A stretch of 63,001 bases of DNA from positions 1 to 63,001 of the forward strand of contig CANRIZ010000015.1 in the NCBI GenBank assembly GCA_947630835.1, written 5' to 3'. Positions 1-8,441 of this stretch are shown here, one piece after another. The notes below the pieces were generated by a model. The model saw nothing but the letters and a program-made list of their open reading frames with translations. It was not told where the DNA came from and did no database searches. Positions within the stretch are counted from its first letter, which is position 1. Each line of letters begins with the position of its first letter. This DNA is from an uncultured Clostridia bacterium (GTDB lineage: Bacteria; Bacillota; Clostridia; Oscillospirales; Acutalibacteraceae). A program made the translations under genes and the position numbers.

Positions 1-73
1 TGGGAACAACAGGGCTCGAACCTGTGACCCTCTGCTTGTAAGGCAGATGCTCTCCCAGCTGAGCTATGCTCCC
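1..73 (-). tRNA. tRNA-Val (anticodon TAC)
   Basis: Read on the minus strand, the cloverleaf begins GGGAGCA and closes with TGTTCCC plus discriminator A at position 1. The acceptor stem pairs over seven bases with one G-T. The D-arm core is AGCTCAGCTGGGAGAGC, the anticodon loop is CTTACAA with anticodon TAC (reads GTA, valine), and the T-arm contains GGTTCGAGCC. The window starts at the discriminator base, so whether CCA is encoded cannot be seen. A consensus promoter lies just upstream on the same strand. Confidence 0.95.
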
Positions 74-109
74 ACATTTTGCCTTGCCGTTTCGTCTAAC
101 GGCTTGAAT

Positions 110-138
110 ATAATATCATACCAAAGGCAAGTTGTCAA
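110..138 (-). promoter_or_regulatory. Sigma-A-type promoter of tRNA-Val
   Basis: On the minus strand a perfect TTGACA (133-138) is followed after 17 bp by TATTAT (110-115). Transcription would start near 103, about 30 nt before the mature tRNA 5' end at 73. Confidence 0.75.
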
Positions 139-226
139 CAAAAAAATGAAAAATTTTTCAAAAATTTATGCTCACACAACATCTTGTATTTGCAATTCTT
201 TTGACCACATTTATCTAAATTCAATA

Positions 227-255
227 TTTACTTTCGTGTTTTAATGTGCTAAAAT
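227..255 (+). promoter_or_regulatory. Probable promoter of the yerC operon
   Basis: TTTACT (227-232), a 17 bp spacer and TAAAAT (250-255) precede the yerC start by about 35 bp. A GGAGG-type ribosome site (ACGGAGGC) sits just before the ATG. The -35 box is weak (4 of 6). Confidence 0.5.
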
Positions 256-289
256 ATATTTACTATGAAATTTATTACGGAGGCAAACT

Positions 290-595
290 ATGAACCCCAA
301 ATTAAAAAGCGAAAGTATGGATTTTCTTTTTGAGTCCATTCTAAAGCTGCAAACCGTTGAAGAATGTTATGATTTTTTTGAAGACCTCTGTACTATTAAT
401 GAGCTTCAGTCGATTTCACAGCGTACCGCAGTTGCAAAAATGCTTGTCGAGGGACATGTTTACAGCGATATAGTAAAGAAAACAGGCGCTTCTACCGCAA
501 CCATAAGCCGTGTAAACCGTTCTCTGCAATACGGTTCAAACGGTTACGACGCGGTTTTTGAACGTATGGGAATTAAAAAAGAAGAAAACAAATAA
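290..595 (+). CDS. yerC: YerC/YecD-family TrpR-like DNA-binding protein
   Basis: This 101-residue protein belongs to the YerC/YecD family, small all-helical proteins related to the Trp repressor. Residues about 40-80 form the helix-turn-helix: SQRTAVAKML, then YSDIVKKTGASTATISRVNR, matching the TrpR-type recognition helix. The start ATG has a good GGAGG ribosome site. The family's ligand and regulon are not established; it lacks the tryptophan-operon context of true TrpR. It is the first gene of a tight plus-strand operon, with the next gene 3 bp downstream. Confidence 0.85.
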   Translation: MNPKLKSESMDFLFESILKLQTVEECYDFFEDLCTINELQSISQRTAVAKMLVEGHVYSDIVKKTGASTATISRVNRSLQYGSNGYDAVFERMGIKKEENK

Positions 596-598
596 TTT

Positions 599-1348
599 AT
601 GAGTTACTCTTATTTTGCGTCGGTGTACGATTTGCTTACGGAAAACGTTGAATATTCGCGCAGGGCGGACTATATTTGCTCTCTGTTATCCGAAAACGGA
701 ATTAACGGAGGGCTTTTGCTTGACGTCGCCTGCGGTACGGGCAGTCTTTCCCTTGAGCTTGCAAAAAGGGGCTTTGACGTAACGGGCGTTGATATTTCCC
801 GTGAAATGCTTTCAAAAGCCCAAAATAAAATGTACGAAAGCGGGGAAAGCGTACTCTTTCTGTGCCAGGATATGCGAAAGCTTGACCTTTACGGAACGGT
901 TGACTGCGCCGTGTGTACGCTTGACAGCCTTAACCACCTTACAAGCCGCGAAGATTTGCTCCAAGCGTTTAAAAGTGTTTCTATGTTCTTAAACGACGGC
1001 GGGATATTTATTTTTGATATGAACACGCCGTACAAGCACAAAGAGGTGCTTGCAGACAATTCGTTTGTATATGAGCTTGACGGTCTATTCTGCGTTTGGC
1101 GCAATACGCTTTCCGACGACGGGGTAAGCGTTGAAATAAATTTAGACTTTTTTGAAAAAACGGACGGCGCAAATTATCGGCGCTTTTGCGAAAGCTTTTG
1201 CGAAAGGGCGTATGATACAAAAACGGTTATCGAACTGCTGGACAAGGCGCAGTTAAGCCTCGTTTCGCAATATGCGGAGTTAAGCTTCGACGCTCCCGAC
1301 GAAAAAACTCAGCGCATAGTGTTTACCGCAAGGAGGAACAAAAGATGA
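599..1348 (+). CDS. Class I SAM-dependent methyltransferase
   Basis: The protein (249 residues) has a Rossmann-type methyltransferase domain. SAM-binding motif I is LLDVACGTGSLSLELAKRG (residues about 39-57), followed by the acidic loop GVDISREML and, after the next strand, DLYGTVDCAVCTLDSLNHL. It resembles the broad UbiE/Methyltransf_25-like family, so the substrate cannot be named. It follows yerC by 3 bp and overlaps hslO by 4 bp (ATGA), which implies translational coupling in one operon. Confidence 0.8.
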   Translation: MSYSYFASVYDLLTENVEYSRRADYICSLLSENGINGGLLLDVACGTGSLSLELAKRGFDVTGVDISREMLSKAQNKMYESGESVLFLCQDMRKLDLYGTVDCAVCTLDSLNHLTSREDLLQAFKSVSMFLNDGGIFIFDMNTPYKHKEVLADNSFVYELDGLFCVWRNTLSDDGVSVEINLDFFEKTDGANYRRFCESFCERAYDTKTVIELLDKAQLSLVSQYAELSFDAPDEKTQRIVFTARRNKR

Positions 1349-2220
1349 AAAATCTTATCAGGATGATTTCCGACAACGGTCAGCTTTCCGTTATGGCGGT
1401 TGACAGCACAAATATTGTCACCGAAATGAAGCGCATACATTCCACCTCAAAGGTTTGCTCCGCCGCTTTGGGAAGGCTTTTGACCGCCGCCTCGCTTATG
1501 GGAAGTATGCTAAAGGGCGAGGGCGATTCGCTTACCGTTAAAATCAACGGAAACGGACCGTGCGAAACTGTGCTTGCGGCGTCCGATTCCCACGGAAACG
1601 TAAGGGGATATATAGGAAACGCAAAGGTTAAGCTTCCCTTAAACGAAAAGGGAAAGCTTGACGTAAAGGGAGCCGTCGGCACAGATGGTTCGCTCACGGT
1701 TATCAAGGATTTGGGGCTAAAGGAGCCGTATGTAGGGCAAACGCCCATAGTTTCGGGCGAAATTGCGGAGGATATAACCTCGTATTACGCCGTAAGCGAG
1801 CAGATACCGACCGTCTGCGCTCTCGGGGTGCTTGTTGACCCGGATACGGAAAACATAATATGCTCGGGCGGGTTTATAATTCAACTGCTTCCCTACGCGG
1901 AAGATGAAACAATTACAAAGCTCGAAAAGGATTTGGAGAGCGTAGAACCCGTTACGACGATGCTGTTTAACGGTATGAGTCCGGAGAAAATGTGCCGAAC
2001 GGTACTTAAATCCTTCAGCCTTGAAAAACTCGACGAGGCAGAGGTCGAATACCGCTGTACCTGCTCAAAGGAACGGGTTGTGAAGGCGCTGATAGCCACG
2101 GGAAAGGACGGGCTTTCCGAAATGGCGCAGGACGACGTAACGGAGGTTGTGTGCAATTTCTGCAATAAAAAATATCACTTTCCCAAGGACGAAATTCTGT
2201 CGCTTTTAAAAAATTCATAA
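1345..2220 (+). CDS. hslO: Hsp33, redox-regulated holdase chaperone
   Basis: Hsp33 is a cytoplasmic chaperone switched on by oxidation: four cysteines hold Zn(II) when reduced and form disulfides under oxidative plus heat or unfolding stress. The 291-residue protein has the usual length. The zinc-switch cysteines are visible as CTC at 238-240 and CNFC at 270-273, the family CXC...CXXC arrangement. The N-terminal part carries the expected core, with AALGRLLTAASLMGSMLKG near residue 40. It is the last gene of the yerC operon and is followed by an intrinsic terminator. Confidence 0.93.
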   Translation: MKNLIRMISDNGQLSVMAVDSTNIVTEMKRIHSTSKVCSAALGRLLTAASLMGSMLKGEGDSLTVKINGNGPCETVLAASDSHGNVRGYIGNAKVKLPLNEKGKLDVKGAVGTDGSLTVIKDLGLKEPYVGQTPIVSGEIAEDITSYYAVSEQIPTVCALGVLVDPDTENIICSGGFIIQLLPYAEDETITKLEKDLESVEPVTTMLFNGMSPEKMCRTVLKSFSLEKLDEAEVEYRCTCSKERVVKALIATGKDGLSEMAQDDVTEVVCNFCNKKYHFPKDEILSLLKNS

Positions 2221-2277
2221 ACTCGCTTTTAGGCGCCGCCCAAGTTAAATTAACGGTGGAATTTATAAAACTTACAA

Positions 2278-2320
2278 AAAAAGCCCTTGACCGCATTTTT
2301 ATGCAGTCGGGGGCTTTAAT
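2278..2320 (+). terminator. Intrinsic terminator after hslO (possibly bidirectional)
   Basis: AAAGCCC (2280-2286) pairs with GGGCTTT (2311-2317), with further pairing inside through GCAT/ATGC. A run of A precedes it and TTTAAT follows. It lies between hslO and the convergent gene ending at 2350, so it probably serves both. Confidence 0.75.
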
Positions 2321-2349
2321 CTGTATACGGATTTTAAGGCGTTCAAAAA

Positions 2350-2976
2350 TCAGTCAAATTTTTTCTTGATTATTATATCAACTTTTTTGCCGATAACGCC
2401 TACTATAACGTCGTCCGCAAGATTTGCTATAATGGATTTTTCAAGCTCGTCCCAAGCCTCGGTTTCCCTGTTGTCGCCGGCATACTGCTTGTAGCTGCTC
2501 AGCGACCATGCGCTCTGCCAAGCGTCGTTATAAACGTGGGACATAGTTGCGCCCATATTGTAAAAATCATAATACTCGGTATCGCTTGCCAAGCCCGAGG
2601 TATCAATATAGCCCTCCGACATAAGGTCGAGCATATTCTCCGCAACAAGCCTGATTTTATTGATAATGCCCTTTGAAGCGGCGTTTTCTCCCGATTTTGA
2701 AATGGCAAGAATATCCTCCTTATTGTCCATAGAAAGATTTTCAGCCTTGACAGACGCATGCAATTCAAAGTCTTTCCCATCGTTTTCAATCCAGAACTTG
2801 CCGCTGCCTATTTCAAGAAGCTCGGGCAACATTCCGACAAGCTCCTCTGCGAGCAATCTCAGCTGTAAAGCCTGCTTTTTGGGAAGCTTGTTGTATTCGG
2901 CGGATTTATCAACCTCGGCAAATATTGCGGAAAATGTTGATTTATCGCTTGAAATCGTACAAATATCCGTTTTCAT
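2350..2976 (-). CDS. Unknown protein, possible degenerate GHKL ATPase-like regulator
   Basis: The function of this 208-residue protein is not recognised. It has no signal peptide or membrane segment. Residues about 37-80 (LRLLAEELVGMLPELLE, then GSGKFWIENDGKDFELHASV) look like the N-box helix and first strands of an SpoIIAB-type histidine-kinase-like ATPase, with the core Asn replaced and no clear G1 box. It is downstream of, and in the same orientation as, a SpoIIE-type phosphatase and a STAS protein, which favours a role in the same partner-switching circuit. This reading is inference; a wholly novel fold is possible. Confidence 0.5.
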   Translation of the reverse strand: MKTDICTISSDKSTFSAIFAEVDKSAEYNKLPKKQALQLRLLAEELVGMLPELLEIGSGKFWIENDGKDFELHASVKAENLSMDNKEDILAISKSGENAASKGIINKIRLVAENMLDLMSEGYIDTSGLASDTEYYDFYNMGATMSHVYNDAWQSAWSLSSYKQYAGDNRETEAWDELEKSIIANLADDVIVGVIGKKVDIIIKKKFD

Positions 2977-2997
2977 TTGTGTTCCTTCTTTCTGTTT

Positions 2998-5838
2998 TTA
3001 TATATTCAAAGCCATTACAAGCTTTAAAATATTTTTGTTGTTTTCATATTTGTAATCCATACTCTCGGTCAATTTCTTTACCATAAAGATACCCAAGCCG
3101 CCTATTTGCCGCTCCTCGGCGGAAAGAGTTATATCGGGATCCTCCGTTTCAAGCGGATTGTAGGGTGAGCCGTCGTCCTCGAAAATCAAGTTAAGCTTCC
3201 CGTTTTCAATCGAATAGGAAATTGAAGCGTTTTGAGCGTTGCTGTAATTAATTATATTCGAGGAAATTTCGTCTATGGCAATGCTGACCTTGTTTGAAAT
3301 TTTAGGAATTACGTCAAGCAGCGCGGTGATTTGACAGGCAAAGTCGTTTACCGCCGAAGCCGCGCCTTCGCCGGGTATAAACTCGATTTTACTGCCGCTG
3401 TTGATATAGTTAAGCTTAAAGCTTACCATGGTAATATCGTCAAACTGCGCAGCGTCCCCGACAAAACGGTCGATATCGCATTTTACCGCGTCGCACAAAG
3501 ACTTTACGTCCCCGACCTCATCGCTGCCGTTGAGCAGTTTTATAAGCCTGTCGTCGCCGTACAGCTCGCCGTTTTTATCCGTCGCCTCCGTTACGCCGTC
3601 GGTATAGAGATAAATCATATCCCCCGGAGCGAGCCTTATTTCGCTCTTTTTGTATTTTATGCCCTCCATACCGGCAAGAACGAAGCCCGGGCGCATTTTC
3701 TCAAATTCAAATTCGCCGTTTTTGCGTTTTATAACCGGAGGATTGTGCCCTGCGTTCGCCGCGCTCATGACGCCCGTTTTTAAATCGACAACGGCCATCC
3801 AGGCGGTTACGAACATACCGACGTCGTTGTTTTCGCAAAGCTTTTCGTTAGCCTGAGTAAATATCTCGTCAACCCCAAGGCCGCTTTCGGCAAGGTCTTT
3901 AATTATGGTTTTCGCCTTCATCATAAACATCGCCGCCGGAATACCCTTTCCGGAAACGTCCGCAATAAGAAACGCAATTGTGGAATCGTCGAGCATATAG
4001 AAATCGTAAAAATCTCCGCCCACTTCCTTTGCCGTATCCATTCTCGCATAAATATCGAACTCCTTGCGGTTGGGATAAGGCGGAAATACGCTCGGCAGCG
4101 CCGAACATTGAATTTGCTTTGCAAACTCAAGCTCCGCGTCTATTCTTGCCTCAGCTTCGGAAATGTACTTTTTAAGCGTGTCAACAGTCGAATTGATATC
4201 GTCCGAAAGCGAAGCAAATTCCTCGTTTGACCGAACGTCAACCGTAACGTCGAGATTGCCGTCCGTTATTTTTGAAAGCGCGCGGTTAACCTTAATAAGG
4301 TTATCGATTATAAGTTTCTTTATAAGGAAATATACAAGCGCAAACAGGACGGCAAAAATCAAAATCTCCATAAACGAGCTTAGATAAACCGAAACGTCGC
4401 GCATAAACAGCGCCTCCGCCTTGGGAATTGCGCCTACAATATAATAGCCTTCCGCATACTCGTACTCGCACAAATAAGGCTGCGAGTCAATCTCGATATC
4501 GAATATGGTTTTTTCCTTGTTTTTGTCCGAGTCAATCCGTATCCCGTAATTAACAAGATTTTTTCCCGAATATTCGCTGCCTTCGCTGACAATATTCCGG
4601 TTTTCGTCGCATATGACGATAAATCCGTTTTCGCCTATATGGCGGTTTTCGGCAATCTTTTTTACGGTGTTGTCAATGTCTGCTCTGAATTCGCTTGCGT
4701 CATAACCCACCTGCAAAAATCCGCCCTGCGGCAGAGTAACCGCGCCGTATTTTCTGGCAACGTGGTTATTGTAAGCTTGCGGACGGTATTTCTGCATAAA
4801 GGACTCCGTTTTACCGTTAAGAAGCACAAGGAACTCCGCGGACTGCTCGCCGCTTGCCATATCGAAGCCGATATACCGCGGTTCGTTTGAATTTACGATT
4901 ATTCCGCCGTCGTCTACAATATGAATTTCCGAAACATTGTTTTCCTTTGCAAGAGTCCGCAAAAACTCGGCGCTTTTATCGCCCGACCGCAAATAATCCG
5001 ATTTAATGCGATTCGCTTTATTCAAAAGATTTTCGTCCGATGTGTCGAGAATATCCTGATTTACGTCGTCGATATTCGTTCTTATAACGGATTGCGTTTC
5101 CGTATTCGACATCCTGCTTTGAAGGACGTAGGTATATGTGCTTGTAAGTACAAAGGCAATAACTATACATATAAAAAGACCTGTTTGAAAGGTTTTTGAA
5201 ATATGCCTGCCCTCGATATGCCGGGCGCCCTTATCCTTGCTCTTGCCCAAAAGCGAAACGATAAGCACCGCCGCTCCGACGGAAAATCCGTTGCACAGCA
5301 TCATAGGAAGCGAGCATACCTTTACAAAATTAAATGCGGTACTCGGGTCGTCGGCGTTGGTGAAAAATATCATCAGCATATGAATGACCTCGCATAACAT
5401 TCCTATGCCGAAGCCGTAAATAACGCCGGGCTTTTTATTGTCAAACATAAACTTTCGCAACACCGCCGCTATAATGCCGGCAAGAACCGTGGAAACCGAA
5501 CAGGCGAGCTGAGTATATGTTCCCGTAAGCCCGTAAAACGCCGAGATGTAGCGATATAAGCCGCCTATAATTCCGGCGATTATTCCCGAGGGCGCTCCGA
5601 AAATAAGCCCCGCGCAAATAGGGGCGGCGTCCCGCACGTTCATAATCGTACCGTCGCCTATATCGACCCCGCCCATGCTTGAGCTTGCAAAAGCGGCCAT
5701 AGCGCCGAGAATAACGCCTGTAATTATCTGCTTACTTTTGTATGAAAGCTTGCCCAACGGTGTTTTTTTGTCGGCAACATAAATAATCGCCGCCAAAATC
5801 GCATTGTAAAGGGCTGTCAATATAAGTTTAAAAACCAT
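2998..5838 (-). CDS. Membrane sensor SpoIIE-type PP2C phosphatase with C-terminal ATPase domain
   Basis: The 946-residue protein appears to run as follows. Residues about 1-210 form a multi-pass LytS-type 5TM module (VRDAAPICAGLIFGAPSG). A helix at about 215-240 is followed by an extracellular Cache-like sensor to about 490, a membrane helix, and a HAMP domain (about 515-565). A SpoIIE/RsbU-like PP2C domain follows (about 595-790: KEVGGDFYDF, FLIADVSGKGIPAA, AGHNPP). The C-terminal HATPase_c_2 domain has AIDEISSNIINYS and FEDDGSPYNP. By family knowledge, the phosphatase removes phosphate from a STAS antagonist while the ATPase domain may phosphorylate it. The STAS gene lies 21 bp upstream, the natural substrate. 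This differs from sporulation SpoIIE, which lacks a Cache-like sensor and C-terminal kinase. Confidence 0.85.
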   Translation of the reverse strand: MVFKLILTALYNAILAAIIYVADKKTPLGKLSYKSKQIITGVILGAMAAFASSSMGGVDIGDGTIMNVRDAAPICAGLIFGAPSGIIAGIIGGLYRYISAFYGLTGTYTQLACSVSTVLAGIIAAVLRKFMFDNKKPGVIYGFGIGMLCEVIHMLMIFFTNADDPSTAFNFVKVCSLPMMLCNGFSVGAAVLIVSLLGKSKDKGARHIEGRHISKTFQTGLFICIVIAFVLTSTYTYVLQSRMSNTETQSVIRTNIDDVNQDILDTSDENLLNKANRIKSDYLRSGDKSAEFLRTLAKENNVSEIHIVDDGGIIVNSNEPRYIGFDMASGEQSAEFLVLLNGKTESFMQKYRPQAYNNHVARKYGAVTLPQGGFLQVGYDASEFRADIDNTVKKIAENRHIGENGFIVICDENRNIVSEGSEYSGKNLVNYGIRIDSDKNKEKTIFDIEIDSQPYLCEYEYAEGYYIVGAIPKAEALFMRDVSVYLSSFMEILIFAVLFALVYFLIKKLIIDNLIKVNRALSKITDGNLDVTVDVRSNEEFASLSDDINSTVDTLKKYISEAEARIDAELEFAKQIQCSALPSVFPPYPNRKEFDIYARMDTAKEVGGDFYDFYMLDDSTIAFLIADVSGKGIPAAMFMMKAKTIIKDLAESGLGVDEIFTQANEKLCENNDVGMFVTAWMAVVDLKTGVMSAANAGHNPPVIKRKNGEFEFEKMRPGFVLAGMEGIKYKKSEIRLAPGDMIYLYTDGVTEATDKNGELYGDDRLIKLLNGSDEVGDVKSLCDAVKCDIDRFVGDAAQFDDITMVSFKLNYINSGSKIEFIPGEGAASAVNDFACQITALLDVIPKISNKVSIAIDEISSNIINYSNAQNASISYSIENGKLNLIFEDDGSPYNPLETEDPDITLSAEERQIGGLGIFMVKKLTESMDYKYENNKNILKLVMALNI

Positions 5839-5859
5839 GAATACCCTCCTTGGGAAGAG

Positions 5860-6156
5860 TTACTCGATTGTGAGAATATCGATAAAGCCCGTAATATCGA
5901 ATACCTCCATAATAGTCTCGTTAACGCCCGTAATCGTCATACTTCCCTTGGTATTCATAACCTTCTGCGCCTTGAGCAGAACTCTGAGCCCCGCCGACGA
6001 TATGTACTCGAGCCCGTTAAAATCAAAACGAAGCTCCCGAGCGTCGTCAAGCGCCTTGTCGAGAGCCGCTTCAAGCTCGGGCGCGGTTACGGTATCGAGC
6101 CTGCCCGATAAAGCAAGCGTTACTTTTCCGTTTTCGTTTGTCTGTTTGATTGTCAT
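5860..6156 (-). CDS. STAS-domain anti-sigma-factor antagonist
   Basis: The 98-residue protein is a single STAS domain of the SpoIIAA/RsbV type. The signature strand-loop-helix LEYISSAGLRVLLKAQKV (from about residue 48) carries the SS pair where such proteins are phosphorylated by their kinase. Synthesis would be coupled to the adjacent phosphatase-kinase gene 21 bp downstream. It is a second SpoIIAA-like protein in this window, separate from the sporulation one at 30675-31016, so it probably serves another output. Confidence 0.88.
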   Translation of the reverse strand: MTIKQTNENGKVTLALSGRLDTVTAPELEAALDKALDDARELRFDFNGLEYISSAGLRVLLKAQKVMNTKGSMTITGVNETIMEVFDITGFIDILTIE

Positions 6157-6201
6157 ATAAATCTCTCCTTAATATTAAATTCTTTTGATATTATGAACCT
6201 G

Positions 6202-6242
6202 CAAAGCGGCATATCCCCACAGTAAAGGGATATGCCGCTTTG
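6202..6242 (-). promoter_or_regulatory. Perfect 16-bp inverted repeat between operon genes
   Basis: CAAAGCGGCATATCCC (6202-6217) and its exact complement (6227-6242) flank a 9-nt loop. Neither strand has a U-rich tail, so it is not a standard intrinsic terminator. It lies between the unknown gene ending at 6300 and the STAS gene. It may act as a processing or stability hairpin, or as a terminator of unusual type. Confidence 0.6.
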
Positions 6243-6299
6243 ACGCTTTGCCTTACAGCCGTCCGCATAAATTAATTTTTCTGTTTCCGAGCCGTTAAA

Positions 6300-7211
6300 T
6301 CACATCGGAGGCATACCGCCGTTCTGCGCGCTTCCCTGCGCCATCATCTGCGCAAACATACCGGGCTTTTTCTCTTTTTTGGGCTTATAGGGAGGCGGAT
6401 TTTCAAGCTTTTTCCTAAGCTTTTCGCCAGACTTGCCCGAAAGATATTTGTTGACGAGAAGAACCGGCTCTCTCATATCGTCGCACATAAATTCCTTTAC
6501 GTCCTCGCACATTTGGCTGTCGTTTTTCATCTCGCCCAAAATTGTAACGGCAATAAGCCCCTGAGTTTCCGACGAGCCGTTCTCGTAAATATCGTTAAGC
6601 ACCTTAAAAAGGCGTTTTATCTCGGTTTTATCGCGGCTTTTGATTACATCGATAACAACCTTTGAGCCGTAGTTAATAAAGAACTCCTCGGGTAAAAAGC
6701 TTCCGTACTTTTCAAAGTTTTCCCTGTACGGCTCTTTTAACTCGGGATACATTGCCGAAAGCCTGTTTGCAAGCGTATTGCCGTCATACGCCTGCGCGCC
6801 GGACTTTGCCGCCGATTTTGAAACGGGCGTGGGCATTTTGGATTTTTTTGCAACCGCACGCTTTTCCGAAAATTTGTCGTTAATGGTTTCGTTAAGCTCG
6901 TTGCAAAGGGATTTTAAATCCTTTTGGTCGAACTCCTCAAGATTAAAATAGTTTACCGAAGCCTTTGTATAATTTTCTTCGCCGCCGTCCTCCGAATTTT
7001 CGGCGAAAGAAAGCAAAACCTGATTTCCGAAAAATTCAATTCTGATTTTACCCTTTTCACCTTTAAAATCCACGCAGGAATGTTCGCCGTCCCTGGTGAC
7101 GGGTAAATCATCCGTCATATTGCCGGGTTTAACTATTTCAAAGCCGTTTTCCTTAACAGCCGCCGCAGTACCGGAAATAACGCCGCCGAGCGCCTCGTTT
7201 AATTCCAACAT
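6300..7211 (-). CDS. Unknown cytoplasmic protein upstream of the STAS gene
   Basis: The protein (303 residues) is not recognised. No signal peptide or membrane segment is apparent. An N-terminal part (about 1-125) holds alternating strands (IRIEFFGNQVLLSF). A basic, Ser/Pro-rich linker (about 125-150) leads to a helical C-terminal domain (about 155-260, with FFINYGSKVVIDVIKS and GLIAVTILGEM) that resembles HEAT-like helical pairs. The end is a Pro/Lys patch and a Met/Gln/Gly-rich tail. The separate promoter and the hairpin downstream suggest partial independence from the STAS-phosphatase genes. Confidence 0.6.
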   Translation of the reverse strand: MLELNEALGGVISGTAAAVKENGFEIVKPGNMTDDLPVTRDGEHSCVDFKGEKGKIRIEFFGNQVLLSFAENSEDGGEENYTKASVNYFNLEEFDQKDLKSLCNELNETINDKFSEKRAVAKKSKMPTPVSKSAAKSGAQAYDGNTLANRLSAMYPELKEPYRENFEKYGSFLPEEFFINYGSKVVIDVIKSRDKTEIKRLFKVLNDIYENGSSETQGLIAVTILGEMKNDSQMCEDVKEFMCDDMREPVLLVNKYLSGKSGEKLRKKLENPPPYKPKKEKKPGMFAQMMAQGSAQNGGMPPM

Positions 7212-7243
7212 AACAGAACCACCTTATTTTAATACTGTTAGTT

Positions 7244-7272
7244 ATTGTACCATATAAATTACGATTTGTCAT
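7244..7272 (-). promoter_or_regulatory. Promoter of the 6300-7211 gene
   Basis: On the minus strand ATGACA (7267-7272), a 17 bp spacer and TACAAT (7244-7249) lie about 35 bp before the gene. It is divergent from the ddl promoter, and the two -35 boxes are about 20 bp apart. Confidence 0.6.
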
Positions 7273-7292
7273 TAAAAATTTTAACTAAATAA

Positions 7293-7321
7293 TTGATAAT
7301 ATCCGCATATTATGATATTAT
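7293..7321 (+). promoter_or_regulatory. Promoter of the ddl-DUF1934-argS operon
   Basis: TTGATA (7293-7298), a 17 bp spacer and TATTAT (7316-7321) precede the ddl start by about 30 bp. Confidence 0.7.
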
Positions 7322-7352
7322 TAACAATAACAAATTTTTCGGGGTGACTTGA

Positions 7353-8441
7353 TTGAAAAACGCGCTTGTATTATTCGGAGGAGTTTCGAGCGAACACTTC
7401 GTTTCCTGCGTCTCCGCAACATACGTTATTAAAAATATACCGAGAGAAAAATACAATGTTTACTGCATAGGAATAACCCTCGGCGGAGAATGGTATCTTT
7501 ACGAGGGCGACCCCGGGCTTCTGTCCGACGACAAATGGCTTGAAAGCGGCAATATCAAAAAGGCTGTGATTTCCCCCGACAGGAACGACCGCGGAGTGCT
7601 TGTGCTTACGGATAACGGGGCAAAAAAAATTAAAATCGACGTTGTTTTCCCCGTGCTTCACGGCAAAAACGGCGAGGACGGCACCGTGCAGGGTTTGCTT
7701 GAAATAAGCGGCATTCCCTACGTCGGCTGCGACTGCCTCTCGTCCGCATGCTGTATGGATAAGGCGGTTACCAACACCCTTGCGGACTCGGCAGATATAC
7801 GCCGGGCAAAATGGCTTTCCGTTTTGAGTGAGGATTACATAAAAACGAAGGACGAATTTTTAAAAAAGGCGGAGGATTATCTCGGCTATCCGATTTTCGT
7901 TAAGCCCGCCAACGCAGGCTCGTCCATAGGCATTTCAAAGGCAAAGAACAGAGCGTCCCTTGAACGTGCTATGGAAATTGCGTTTAAAGAGGATAAGAAG
8001 GTTGTTTTGGAGGAATTTATCGACGGCTACGAGATAGAATGCGCCGTACTCGGCAACAGCGAGCCTCAGGCTATGGCGGTAGGTCAGATTAAACCCGCAA
8101 ACGAATTTTACGATTACCGGGCGAAATACGAAAACGACAACAGCGAGCTTTACATACCCGCCCATATCCCGCAGGAAAAGCAGGACGAAGTGAGAGCGCT
8201 TGCTATAAGGGCGTATAAGCTTCTCGGCTGTACGGGTATTGCGAGAGTTGATTTCTTTGTAACAAAATCCGACCTGGAGGTTGTTTTCAACGAAATAAAC
8301 ACTATCCCCGGCTTTACGCCTATAAGCATGTACGCTAAAATGTGCGAAAAAAGCGGAATACCCTATTCGGAGCTTATTGACAGGCTTTTTGAGCTTGCCA
8401 TGGAGAGAAAAGCAAATGACAAAAAACAATGCGATTATTAA
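7353..8441 (+). CDS. ddl: D-alanine--D-alanine ligase
   Basis: Ddl joins two D-alanines using ATP for peptidoglycan precursor synthesis in the cytoplasm. The 362-residue protein has the N-terminal motif LFGGVSSEHFVS, the central PVLHGKNGEDGTVQGLLE, and the ATP-grasp elements PIFVKPANAGSSIGISKA and ARVDFFV...VFNEINTIPGFTPISMY. The start is TTG, chosen because GGGGTGA lies about 7 bp before it and the first residues (MKNALVLFGG) match the family start. It overlaps the next gene by 26 bp. Confidence 0.95.
   Translation: MKNALVLFGGVSSEHFVSCVSATYVIKNIPREKYNVYCIGITLGGEWYLYEGDPGLLSDDKWLESGNIKKAVISPDRNDRGVLVLTDNGAKKIKIDVVFPVLHGKNGEDGTVQGLLEISGIPYVGCDCLSSACCMDKAVTNTLADSADIRRAKWLSVLSEDYIKTKDEFLKKAEDYLGYPIFVKPANAGSSIGISKAKNRASLERAMEIAFKEDKKVVLEEFIDGYEIECAVLGNSEPQAMAVGQIKPANEFYDYRAKYENDNSELYIPAHIPQEKQDEVRALAIRAYKLLGCTGIARVDFFVTKSDLEVVFNEINTIPGFTPISMYAKMCEKSGIPYSELIDRLFELAMERKANDKKQCDY

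Noticed and set aside
8377-8415. Earlier TTG start for the DUF1934 gene
   Set aside because: No ribosome site precedes it; the ATG at 8416 has GGAGAG at a good distance and matches the family start.
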